Assembly (NCBI GenBank): GCA_022376515.1
Contig: WTXI01000008.1
Span: forward strand, 744,001 to 808,000
Direction of reading: 5' to 3'
Length of the DNA: 64,000 bases
Source of the DNA: Lactifluus volemus
Taxonomy: Eukaryota; Basidiomycota; Agaricomycetes; Russulales; Russulaceae
The notes beneath the pieces were generated by a model. That model worked only from the letters and a program-made list of their open reading frames with translations. It did no database searches and was not told the origin of the DNA. The translations under genes and the position numbers were made by a program. Shown here one piece after another: positions 7,629 through 19,817 of this stretch; position 1 is the stretch's first letter, and every line of letters starts with the position of its first letter.

Positions 7629-9676
7629 TTCGGGCGGTTGTTCGGGGGTAAGAGGATGGGTTCCTTGTAGAGTAACGATGGCACTAGTAGCTGCGGCGAG
7701 GGTATCGTCCGCGAGGGGGTTTGGTTGTTGCTGGGGAGAGGCTGGAGGTTCTTCCTCGGCCTCTGAGTCGGAAGAGTTTGAGTTCGAGACGCCGAAACGC
7801 CCTGGTGGCCTAGGGGATCGGTACGCGGGGTGCTCCCTGTCGGTTTCTCTCCAGTAGCCTAAGCCTGCTGCAGAGCAATGTATGGGTTGTAAGAGGTTTC
7901 CTGAGCGGGTTCGGAAGATGTTCCCTTCTGGGTCTGGTTCGATGAGATACCAAGAGTTGTTTATGAATTCACAAAAGTCGTTGAGTAGATTTCCTCGTCC
8001 GTCACGGGTGGTAACCTGATAGGCTCCCCTTCCAACGTCTGGGTTGATTAAAATCCACTGAGCTACGCCTTTTACGTGCGCGGGTAGGCCGTCTCTGATT
8101 CGAAGAGGGACGTAAGTCCAATGATTATTGTCAGGGATCGGGGCGGTTAAGGACGTGTTGCCTGGACTGCCGCTGCTTCTGGTACTCCTAGTAGTACCAG
8201 TAGCGCAACCTTATAATAGCGGTAGGCGTTAAGCTTAGGTTGGTGGTGTGGGGCAAACTGTGGGTATTCCCTGATGTATTGCTCAATGAACTCGATCTCT
8301 CGTGTGATATCGGCGAGTTCGTCGAGGGTGGATTGGATAAAACGGAGGCGGTCTACTTCTTCTTGCAGATCCTGGATTTGTTGACTGGTCTCGAGACGGA
8401 TTTCTTCTTCGTTTTCTGTTAGAGACTGGGGGTCTACTCGTTCGTAGGGGTTTGGGTTAGGTGGTCGAGACGTCGTACGAGATTTTCTCTACGATGGATG
8501 AGGATCCCTACTGCAAAGGCAATGATCCCTTCCGGGTCTGGGTGTGCGGAGAGGTGGGTGAGGAGTAGGTCGAGGCTTTCTTCAACGTCAAAGAGTTCTG
8601 TAATGGTATCGTCGACAAGGGTGGTGGTGTCCTCAGTCGATGGTGACGTCGGTTCTGTTGTATTCGAGGATATGTTGGAGGAAGAAGCGATATTGTTCGA
8701 GGAGGTGAATGGTGTTTTCGAAGAAGGTGACGAGCTCTGGTTCCTCTTCACGTAGGGAAGCAAAGAGGAGTAGGTCAGTATGGACCCACTCGAGTTCTTG
8801 GCGGATGTGGAAGATAAGGTCCCTTGGTTGGCTTCGCAAGCGGCGGTCAAAGAGGTAGGGTCTGAGGTTGGTCCTATCTAAGATGGGGGTCCTTTCGGGT
8901 GCTTGCGGTCTTTCCGGGTGATCGGATGCGTGTGAGGGATCTATGTTTCCTTGGTGTGATAGCGGCAGCGGTCTTCCTTGCAGAAACACTCGTGCTGGAG
9001 GGCGTGAATGTGGGTGTAATGTACCTTCTTCCCTGGTACGAACTCGTGAAAGGCGTGGGTGGTGTACGGTGGCCCTCGAAGTAGGGCTCGGAGATCAAAG
9101 GTAGAAGGAGGAACGGGAGTGATGGGTTCTCGGGGGAGTCGAAGGGGTCTCCTTATTCGTGGTATGATGACTAAGGGTGACTGGGGTCTTGGTAGGGCAC
9201 AGGGTTCTTCCTCTGGGTGCGACGATGCGACGGGGTTCTTCCTCTTCCTTCACTTACAAGGGCACGTAGCTCCTTCACAAGTGGAGGGTTGACTTTGGTA
9301 ATGAGTGAGTGGACGTAGCTATTGGTTTGAAGACCAACTGAGGTCTTGTAGGGTTTAGGGTTTGTTTTAAGAGACTTCGCTTTTGTCAAGGCTCAGAGGG
9401 GCCTTGGCGCACGACGGTGCTGTGACAGTGATCGAGGAGGGCTGAGCGTGGCACTAAGCCTCAGCACGACGAGGATCACACAAGTTCTTCCCTTGGCTTT
9501 ACTATAGAGGAGAGCGTCGCGCTGACGGATGCACTCTACTGTATCGTCAAAGAAGAGGTCAAGGGCAATCACAAGACGAGACTAAGTCTTGGATGACAAC
9601 GGTCAGGAGGTCTGACTTGAGGGGACACAAAGGGGGGGAGGGTTCAACTAGTCTGATTGCAGACGAAGCGAAGTCT
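7629..9676 (-). promoter_or_regulatory. AUG-free leader of the chromovirus
   Basis: From the predicted transcription start (9676) down to the gag ATG there is no ATG on the sense strand in any of the three frames, over 2,048 bases. The opposite strand of 7629-9383 has roughly 29. The first sense ATG upstream is at 9734, in U3. The leader is not empty: it holds overlapping coding-like open frames without Met. One runs about 8989-8633, another 8850-8434. A third, about 8490-8163, encodes a Glu/Gln/Leu-rich coiled-coil-like stretch. The last, 8214-7629, is in frame with gag. The open frames suggest translated or formerly translated protein, and the AUG depletion suggests selection for scanning through to the gag start or for non-AUG initiation. 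No introns are assigned. Confidence 0.75.
9372..9382 (-). other. Self-primer binding site (Tf1-like)
   Basis: One base inside the 5' LTR boundary the minus strand reads AAGCGAAGTCT. This is the exact reverse complement of the 11 bases AGACTTCGCTT at 9676-9666 in the LTR, the predicted mRNA 5' end. No tRNA 3'-end complement (starting TGG) is present. This is the arrangement known from the fission yeast element Tf1, where the mRNA 5' end folds back as primer. Confidence 0.75.
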
Positions 9677-9962
9677 AAGGAGACAGGCTACAACGGACCG
9701 GTTTATATACTCCTAGGGTGTGATGCTGAGTCATAGAGTCCCAGGCATGTCACAGCGTGACATGCCTCCTAAATAATATATCGTAGATCGAACGGAGAAA
9801 CTACGGAGATCTACGGGGATGCCTCGGAAGGGTCCAGAGATCCATATCGTACACGGAACAATCCGAAGATCCATATCGTAGATCGTCTCGGAGAAAAGCG
9901 AAAAAGATACCCACCATCACGTGGGGTCAATACATAAGCAGATCACGTGTCAAACCGTAACA
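9384..9962 (-). repeat. 5' LTR of the chromovirus
   Basis: 579 bp copy. U3 on the minus strand (9962 to about 9677) contains a perfect 10-bp dyad with a 3-base loop at 9744-9766, and repeated GATCCATATCGTA-type motifs near 9838-9885. R-U5 runs from 9676 to 9384. Confidence 0.97.
9666..9709 (-). promoter_or_regulatory. LTR TATA box and predicted transcription start
   Basis: TATATAAA lies on the minus strand at 9709-9702, placing it 26 to 33 bases before 9676. Base 9676 is where the 11-nt complement to the primer site begins. It is also close to where the AUG-free interval begins, so three signals agree on the start. Confidence 0.7.
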
Positions 9963-9967
9963 TGATG
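9963..9967. repeat. Target site duplication, right copy (TGATG)
   Basis: Directly follows the 5' LTR end and matches 746-750. Confidence 0.9.
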
Positions 9968-10424
9968 TCCCATCATGTGGCAACTGTGAGCGCCGAGACA
10001 TACCCCACTGCAGACTTCGAGACCCATCCTCTCCTCTTTGTCTACATCCCAGGGTTGTACTTTCACCATCACGTCCAGTAACCCTGCCCTTCCACCTGAA
10101 TTTCTCTCTTATGTCCATGATCCAGACTCAATCAGCGAGTTCGTCTGCGCCAAGCACGCAAGAACACGTGTGCAGTGGAACTCCCATGCCTCCACGCCAC
10201 CCAGCAGCTGGCACGACTACACGCCAGCACGCAGGCAGCGTCCCAGTTTCCCCGACTTGGCCTCACGGCCACGTGTCCTCCACCTCCTCCATCAGCATTC
10301 GAGGAACATCACCACATTCACCATCATCAACATCTACGCACCAGCATTGTCAGCTCGGATTGAGTCCCAGAATCAGACCGCGAAGAAGATCGCCCACCAC
10401 GCTCAGGTCAACCATTGCCTGATG
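9968..10424 (+). pseudogene. Ser/Thr/Pro-rich open frame interrupted by the retrotransposon
   Basis: If the element and one copy of TGATG are removed, an open plus-strand frame runs from about 663 through 750 into 9968 and on to a stop at 10424. The product is rich in Ser, Thr and Pro, with a short CxxC motif (SCGNC) at the junction. A second frame (10038-10511) overlaps it, so which frame is real is unclear. I do not recognise a family. It may be an exon of the damaged PH-like gene to the left, or non-coding sequence that happens to be open. Confidence 0.25.
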
Positions 10425-10859
10425 GTTTGCTCGAGGTGCACGAGCGTGAAGATTCAGTCAGTCTGGAGTAGCCTGTTGAGTCATAGCATATGTATATCAC
10501 AGAGTCGGTAAACACCGTTTCAGGCAACAGAGGCAGAGGATGCTGAGCAGCATGACAAAGATGATCTGTGGAATGGTAATGGATGCGTGTGAGGAGGGCA
10601 CAGCACAGCCTTGGGACATGCAATCCAATGTTTCATAATATATGGCACAAGAGACGTAGTGAGTAACGTGCACTATAAAGCGTGATTTCATGTGAACCTA
10701 GCTTATTGGGGAGAAGAAAGGGAGGGGATGTAAGGTGGATGATCCAGCAGACAAGGGATGCTGTCGGAAATTACGGGCTACGAGAATGGTACAAGACAGG
10801 CGCTGCAGTAGGCAAGTGCTGAAATACCATATATAGTAGGTATATCCAAATTGGTAAAT
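10425..10859. other. Intergenic, nothing recognised
   Basis: AT-richer sequence with only short chance frames; no gene or RNA supported. Confidence 0.5.
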
Positions 10860-11010
10860 GAATCGGCTCGAAACCGCTTGAGCGGCTCCCAAACGGCTTA
10901 GTTGCCAAGCTGAGCTGATTCAAGTCTCGAGCCGTTTAGCTCTGCGGCTCGGCTGGAATCGGTTCGGCTCGGCTTGGAAGCGGTTTCCGAGCCGAGCCGT
11001 GACAACACTA
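10860..11010 (-). mobile_element. Fragment of a DNA transposon end (hAT-like terminus)
   Basis: On the minus strand the segment starts TAGTGTTGTCACGGCTCGG and continues with many alternating GGCTCG and CGAGCC motifs. TAGTG fits the short hAT terminal consensus, and dense subterminal repeats are typical of such ends. No second terminus or 8-bp duplication was found, so this is a fragment or solo end. Confidence 0.35.
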
Positions 11011-11536
11011 CTGTACGGCAACCTCCACCTCAGGGGACCAGGGGTTCCACTCAACCCCGAACTGTTCCGAGTCACCGACAACTTATGCGCGTGCGCGTGT
11101 GAATATGAAACGTACAAGTACGGTGTTTGATCCGATGTAGATGTCATAGGTGCGCTGTGCAAGAGCTGACTGAGAGATGATATAGCCTGGATGGAAGCCG
11201 AAAAGAAAAGCCGCGCGCGATTAGCAAATATCGGAGACGTTCGTGTTGTCCAATCATCGGCTCGGGTTGTATGCGAACGGCAGAACTGCCAGACTTGGAT
11301 AGGGTTTGATGTGCGCAAATTGGAAAGAGAAAACTTATCTACAGTAGACTCCAGCTGTGTGCGCACGTTGGTACAGGTTCAACCAGATAGAGGTTTGTAA
11401 TGTAAACGTATTAGATTGCAAATGGCTGGGGGGGCAGAGCCGAGCCCGCGGACGAGACTGAGCGAGAGCTCCGGTCTGGAAAATGACTAGGCTGATATGC
11501 CGAAGAGCTCCGATCGATGATAATCTAGAAAAAGGT
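11011..11536. other. Intergenic region upstream of GAPDH 1
   Basis: No supported gene. The last 100 bases lead into the GAPDH promoter. Confidence 0.5.
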
Positions 11537-11544
11537 TTATAAAA
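11537..11544 (+). promoter_or_regulatory. TATA box of GAPDH gene 1
   Basis: TTATAAAAG about 75 bases before the ATG, followed by a CT-rich stretch (CTTCTATCC then a C-run), the usual arrangement of strong fungal gpd promoters. Confidence 0.55.
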
Positions 11545-11612
11545 GGATCCATCCATCGCCTTCGATCGTTATCTTCTATCCAACCCCCCAACTTCCCCAA
11601 CAAATAATCCTC

Positions 11613-13102
<1,490 letters not shown>

Positions 13103-13415
13103 GTTGAATCGTAGTTTTTTGTGTCATTGGCATTCTTTTCGTAGACTTTATTGATAAAAAAATGACCAAGTTGTATTGCCCCACTCTTGTTTCAATCAAT
13201 AGGACACGTTGAAAATGGCTACACGTGATTTTGAAGATGGACATCAAGTTGAAGGTTTGGTATGAATTCATTCCCGTTCGTCGTGTTGCTTTCCCCCACC
13301 ACATTCAAGCCTTACTCGGAATCAGTCTCGTTTCTTCGTATTTCTGTTCGGATTGTATTTGCACATTTCTACGCTACCTCTCTTTTGTCCCGCCGCTCGT
13401 TTCCCAGTTCAAGTT

Positions 13416-15434
13416 ATGTCAGATGTTTCCAACTATGGACCTGTCCGCCGCCTGTCTCCTCCGGTGCCCGCTGACAATAGAAAGCCTTACTCCAGAACTG
13501 GTCTGAAAGGTGTTCTTGGTACTCTGGATCTGAACTCTGGCGATGTTGCTGTACCCACGACTCCCGACTCCCCTTATTATCCTTTCCATGTTGAAACTCC
13601 TCAGCTCGAGCCTCCCAGTCAGAACAACCCCAACGTTCTAGACGGCCCGCGTGATATTCCTGGCTTCCCCACGTACGAACAATACCAGCGGATCGAGGAG
13701 GAATATCTCTCGTCTCTCTCGGATCGCAAGCAACCCAAGGCGCTCATCTCTCAGAATCTCTTTGACAAGATCTACGCCGTCTTGCAGAACGGTTCCGAGG
13801 ACCGGGCCAGCACCGCTCAGTTTCGTTTCTGGGTCCGCAAGATGTTCGTCCTTGCCTACCCACAGACGTCTTTCAACCACCACGGCACGAGCCGGACCCC
13901 AGAACCGGTAGTACTGCACGACAAGCGTCCGGTCGCGATCAAGGAACAACTCTACGAGGTTCTCTGTTACTGCCACGCGATCTCGCGACACGGCGGGCGC
14001 GACAAGACCTGCGCGACGCTACGCATTCACTACTCTTGGGTGCCCAAGGAATTGACGGCCAAGTTTGTAAAGGCCTGTCCGACCTGCACGCTAAAGCGGA
14101 GCGGAAACCCGGACCTGCTTTCGCATTTCAATAGTCAGTCGACCGCGCCATCACCCTATGGACCGCTGCCGCCGCCGCCACCTGCGTCCTCAGCCGCGTC
14201 GGAACCCGCCACCGCGTCCGTCAGCGGCGGACCGAACGACACTTCTCCAGCCGCGAACTTTATCGAGTCCTCGGGCTGCGAGAGCGTCTTTGCGACGCCG
14301 GACCTCTCTGTCTATCCGAGTCCCACGCTCTCTGCGGGTAGCATCGGTCCAACGACTCCTTCGCCCTTCCTCTCCAGCGGACTCTTTGGCTACCCTGCCG
14401 TTTTCGACCCCGGACACAGCAGTCTCTCCTCTGTAGCTGGTTGGGAGCCCTCTCCCTCTCCCTCTGCTATACCGGCTTATACGGCGGCGGACGAGATGTT
14501 CGTTGATGCGCCACACGCACACGGCTTACAGTTACACCTGCCAACGCCTACGTCAGAGGAATTGCCCCGCATCGTGCGCAATTTTTGCAAAGGTGAAGAC
14601 CTTGACAACGAGAGATTCATGCCGAGCGTCGTCAACGCGAACATCGACCCAGCACTATTCATGATGCAATTGCAAGGTTATCCTCCGCCGCCGTTGTCGT
14701 TCGCCGGACCTCAATCTGTCGCCATGCGGACGGATAACGATGAGAACGAGAGTAAAGACGACGACAATACGGAAGATATGGACCAATCGATGCAGAGCGC
14801 CGCCGAGACAGAGTCGCACGCTGGTGGTATTAATGGCACGGTGGGCGGCAACGGGTCATCGTCGTTTTACTTGCTAAACGCGTCAATGACGACGTGGGAC
14901 ACACCTAAATCGTTGCATGGTATCCGCGCGCAGCAGCAACAGTTACTACTTTCGCACTCGGCATCATCATCGCCACCATCTCCTTCCGCTGCTCGCTATA
15001 CTCGCCCATCGCTCGACAACGACCTTGCGCTGAGCCGCGGCGGTGGACGCCGCCCCCGCCGCCGCACGCTGTTGTCCTCCCAGCAGGTAGCTGCCGGTCT
15101 TCCTTCCGCATCTTCGCGGACGAGGACGCGCACCGATACTAGTACCGGTCCGACTAGACCGATGATATTTGCGCCCGCACCGATACACGCATCATCCGTT
15201 TCTGCGTCTGCGTCGTTGGAGATGGAGGTGGACAATCCGTTGTGCTGTGCTGAGGCTAGTAAAGAAGTAACAGCAGGAGCAACTGGAGGAGGAGGAGGAG
15301 GAGGATTTAGATCTAGATCGACACGCGACCCTTCGGAGTCTGAGGAAAGGGAAGGGGGTTCTGGGAAACTCGAAGGGACACGATGGGATAGACCCGAAGC
15401 TTGGCTCGTCCCTTCCGACTCTATCGGCGATTAA
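13416..15434 (+). CDS. Host protein with integrase-type H2C2 zinc finger
   Basis: Single-exon frame. I start it at the ATG at 13416 (MSDVSNYGPV), giving 672 residues; the open frame extends 21 codons further upstream but without ATG. Residues about 110-155 form a charged helical region with an FRFWVRKMF segment. Residues 180-228 match the zinc-binding N-terminal domain of retroviral/Ty3 integrases: His187, His192, then YSW.P, FV, and CPTC with Cys221 and Cys224. No catalytic DDE core, reverse transcriptase or LTR follows. The rest is a long low-complexity Ser/Pro/Ala tail with acidic (DDNTED) and poly-Gly stretches, as in many fungal regulators. I infer a domesticated integrase zinc domain in a nuclear or DNA-associated protein. 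Function unknown. It lies tail-to-head after GAPDH 1. Confidence 0.8.
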   Translation: MSDVSNYGPVRRLSPPVPADNRKPYSRTGLKGVLGTLDLNSGDVAVPTTPDSPYYPFHVETPQLEPPSQNNPNVLDGPRDIPGFPTYEQYQRIEEEYLSSLSDRKQPKALISQNLFDKIYAVLQNGSEDRASTAQFRFWVRKMFVLAYPQTSFNHHGTSRTPEPVVLHDKRPVAIKEQLYEVLCYCHAISRHGGRDKTCATLRIHYSWVPKELTAKFVKACPTCTLKRSGNPDLLSHFNSQSTAPSPYGPLPPPPPASSAASEPATASVSGGPNDTSPAANFIESSGCESVFATPDLSVYPSPTLSAGSIGPTTPSPFLSSGLFGYPAVFDPGHSSLSSVAGWEPSPSPSAIPAYTAADEMFVDAPHAHGLQLHLPTPTSEELPRIVRNFCKGEDLDNERFMPSVVNANIDPALFMMQLQGYPPPPLSFAGPQSVAMRTDNDENESKDDDNTEDMDQSMQSAAETESHAGGINGTVGGNGSSSFYLLNASMTTWDTPKSLHGIRAQQQQLLLSHSASSSPPSPSAARYTRPSLDNDLALSRGGGRRPRRRTLLSSQQVAAGLPSASSRTRTRTDTSTGPTRPMIFAPAPIHASSVSASASLEMEVDNPLCCAEASKEVTAGATGGGGGGGFRSRSTRDPSESEEREGGSGKLEGTRWDRPEAWLVPSDSIGD

Positions 15435-15990
15435 ACGACGGATGATGACCTACAGACGTTTTGCGCGCGTTTTAGTTCGTTTTATTTTTCTTTTGTCCTT
15501 TTTTTTTTTGTGCTTTTTGCTTTACGCGTCCATCTCCGTCTCGCATCGTCGCATTCATCGATGTCTTCCCAGCCTTAGTTCGTCTCCGTCTCCCTCTCAG
15601 TCCTCCCATCCCGCTCTGCATCGCGTGTAGTCCAGCCGCATCCATGTATCGTATATTTACAACACCATATATATCCCAGCACCCCTCTTTTTTTTTTTTA
15701 TCTTTCGTCACATCCCAATCCGAGTCTCTCTCGCATTTTCCACGCTTGCCAAGCTTGAGTCCAAGGTTATCCAAATCCACATTTTGTTTTGGTGTAATTT
15801 TACAGTCCGGCCGACCGGCGAGAAAACGTGTGTGCATATATAAAGAAAGAAAAGAACAGTCGGGTCACATTATGGTAAAGAATGTTGATTGCACAGAGAA
15901 AATGAAAGGGGAAAACCATCTATCACTGGGCCTACAGTAGTGGGAAGAGGACAGACACCCTGAGACATATGGACAATGTGGCTTTCTCAT
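15435..15990. other. Intergenic, 3' region of the zinc-finger gene
   Basis: T-rich and CT-rich sequence with short homopolymers; no gene supported. Confidence 0.5.
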
Positions 15991-17406
15991 CAGGAAAATC
16001 CAGAAAAAACTTAGACAGCTTAACCAGCTTATTTCATTTTTAAGCCTGTCAAGTTGGTCAAGCTGCTTATTTTTTGCTTAGAAAATGAGTATGTACAACA
16101 GCTAAGCAAATCAAGGCCAAAGATAAGCACATTAAGTAATTAAGATGTGTAAGACACTTAAGACAAGCAAACCGAAATAAAAAATCAATTTATGTAATTT
16201 AACTAAACTCCGAAAAAAAATATGCTAAGTCGCGACTCGCGAAATTTTCGCTAAGTCGTTACAGTGGGTGTATTATTTACCACTGTTTGCACAATGTTGA
16301 TTTTCGTGCCTCTCGAGTCTGCCGCCCCTTTCCATCTCTCCCTCTATCCCCCTCCGTCGTTGTCTGCCTCGCCCCAACACGTCCCACCGCTGCCTCCTCC
16401 GCGTCCCCTCCTTCTCTGCCCCTGCCTCTGCCTCCTTCTCTGCCTCCCTCTCTGCCTCCCTCTCTGGCTCTGGCTCTGGCTCTTGTTCTGGCTCTGGCTC
16501 TTCGCGTCGTCATGCGCCTCCTGTGCCCGCGCCTCCCCCACCGCTTTTCCTCCTCTTGGATCCACTGCCTCTGTGAGGCAGTCTACGTTGTCGCGCTGCC
16601 TGCGCCGACGCCCTGGTACGTTGTCATGCTGCCTGCCCCGCCTCAACGCGTGCTGACTTTTTTTTTCTTTTTTTTTCGTCGCCTCCTCCTCCTTGACTAC
16701 TCCTCCTACGTCTCGCGCCTCCTCCCGTGCCTCCTCCCGCACCTCCCGTGCCTCCTCCCGCGCCTCCTCCTCCGCCTCCCGTGCCTCCTCCGACGCCTCC
16801 GACGCCTCCTCCCACGTCCCGCGCCTTCTCCTGCGCTTCCTCCTGCGCTTCCTCACTCTCTCGTGCCCCGCGCTTTCTGTGCGTCCCGTGCGTTCTCTCG
16901 CGCCTCCCGCGCGCCTTGCCTCCTCCCGCGCGTTCTCTCGTGCGCGCCTCACCTCCCCCCGCGCATTCTCTCGCGCCTCCCACGCGCCTCGCCTCCTCCC
17001 GCGGCCTCCTCCCGCGGCCTCCTCCCACGCCTCCACCACCACCACCACCACCACCACCTCCCTGTGGCCCTGCAGCCCCCACCCCTGCCAGGGCTGTTCC
17101 ACCAAGGCTGGTGGAACCATTGTCTCCTGTACATAGTCATGTTGTAGTTTAGCTGAATATATGATTTTTATTGCCCTAAATCTGTGTGCTTGAAAACTTT
17201 TGGTAAGCACAGATCTAAGCTGCCATTTAAGTGAACTAAGCCCAAAATAAGCATCAATAAGTGCTGGCTAAGTCAAATTAAGGAGAAGACCTAGCTTAGC
17301 CTAAGCATGGCCAGCTTAGAGACATTTTGCTTAAAAGTGCTTAGAAGTATTGTTAAGTCATATTAAGCATGCTCAAGCACTGTTAAGAAAAACTCAGATT
17401 TTCCTG
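15991..17406. mobile_element. Non-autonomous DNA element with terminal inverted repeats
   Basis: The ends are exact 10-bp inverted repeats, CAGGAAAATC at 15991-16000 and GATTTTCCTG at 17397-17406, followed inward by a looser match (A/T run, then CTTA and ACAG). The outer 250 bases on both sides are AT-rich and packed with short GCTTA/TAAGC and CTTAAG motifs, like the subterminal repeats of class II elements. The interior (about 16277-17110) is a long pyrimidine-rich tract. No transposase frame is present. A target duplication longer than AT is not evident. Family unknown. Confidence 0.5.
16277..17110 (+). repeat. Polypyrimidine/polypurine low-complexity tract
   Basis: The plus strand is dominated by C and T in imperfect CCTC, CTGC and GCCTCC repeats, with a clean (CCA)n run near 17034-17060. 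Its long frames on both strands (Arg/Glu-rich on minus, Pro/Ser/Leu-rich on plus) are by-products of the composition, not genes. Confidence 0.7.
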
Positions 17407-17413
17407 ATGCTCC

Positions 17414-17590
17414 CCCTATTCCAGCAACCTGAGTCTCCATCCAGTCCACCTTGGCCTTCTCAACATTGACAGTGTTGGTGCCCTTCTCCCTCTCCTCAAG
17501 GGAGAGGTCCTCTGAGGAGAAGGAGAAGACCAACACTGTTGAGAAGGCCAAGGTAGAACAAGTTGAGACGGTCAGGTTGCTGGATAAGGG
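17414..17590. repeat. Foldback inverted repeat with arms of about 80 bp
   Basis: The left arm (about 17414-17500) and right arm (about 17503-17590) are imperfect reverse complements. They share CCAGCAACCTGA, ACCTTGGCCTTCTCAAC, AGTGTTGGT and CTTCTCC blocks, with almost no spacer. Both strands therefore encode a similar charged peptide around VEKAKV. It starts 8 bases outside the DNA element's right terminus. Origin unknown. Confidence 0.7.
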
Positions 17591-18270
17591 GCAGAATTTC
17601 CAAGGAGGAGGACCTCTTTCAATTAGAAGGTCCACTGGGGTGGTAAATGTAGTCAAGGTTTGCTTCCCTGGGTCTGATGAGGATGGGATGGCATGAAAGG
17701 CCTAAGAGGTTGTTGCTACCACTGCCCTCTGTCATGGTTCACAGGGACCATGGCTTGAAGTGAGCATTTGTTCAGGTTTGGCAAGGATGAATGCAAAGTG
17801 TTTGTCCCACACATTGGTCAAGCATGGACACAAGTTCCTTGAGGGATAGACTTGTTATGTGTGCTTTGAGTTTGTATCACATGATCAGAACAGTTCAGCT
17901 GGCACATGTGATGAGCAGAGTTGTAGTCACATGTCATTGGTCTCATTGTGAACTTTCCACTCCATGCTTGTCATACTGTAGGACCAGCTAAGTAAAACAA
18001 GGCAAAACATGGACCTGGAAACACTAGAGTCAAGAGCTCTGTGCCATTGTGTATATATGTCAAATCTCATGCCACACATTGTTGTCGGCATTTCTCACAA
18101 TGCATTACTAAGCGAGGATGCTAACTTACGGTATTGAATTTGACGAATTTGACGTGTTGAATAGGAACACTCATCATGTTGCTCTGGGCTTATCATTTTG
18201 CGGCATCCCAGTCTCTGTCTTCTCCTGGTTTACCTACTAGGCTATTACACCCCCCCAACAAATAATCTTC
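17591..18270. other. Intergenic region upstream of GAPDH 2
   Basis: Holds short chance frames and a CT-rich run before the ATG (near 18210-18255). No TATA box as clear as in GAPDH 1 was seen. Confidence 0.45.

Positions 18271-19817
<1,547 letters not shown>

Larger units (their letters stand above)
751..9962 (-). mobile_element. Full-length Ty3/Gypsy chromovirus retrotransposon
   Basis: A 9.2 kb LTR retrotransposon on the minus strand. The order in the sense direction is 5' LTR (9384-9962), self-primer site, AUG-free leader, gag with a CCHC knuckle, pol (protease, reverse transcriptase, RNase H, integrase, GPY/F module, chromodomain, Cys/His tail), polypurine tract, 3' LTR (751-1328). LTR termini are TG...CA, and a 5 bp duplication TGATG flanks the element. 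The two LTRs differ only by one G in a G-run and one A/G change, so the insertion is very recent. Domain order with integrase after RNase H places it in Ty3/Gypsy; the chromodomain places it among chromoviruses. Host sequence on both sides joins into one open frame when the element is removed. Confidence 0.97.

Noticed and set aside
9968..10511. Calling the 157-codon frame at 10038 an intact gene
   Set aside because: It overlaps another open frame that continues across the empty insertion site, has no recognisable domain, and lies in a region damaged by the insertion.
16344..17210. Long minus-strand frame (288 codons, Arg/Glu-rich) and several plus-strand frames
   Set aside because: They are translations of one low-complexity pyrimidine tract, open in several frames on both strands, without domain signatures or splice structure.
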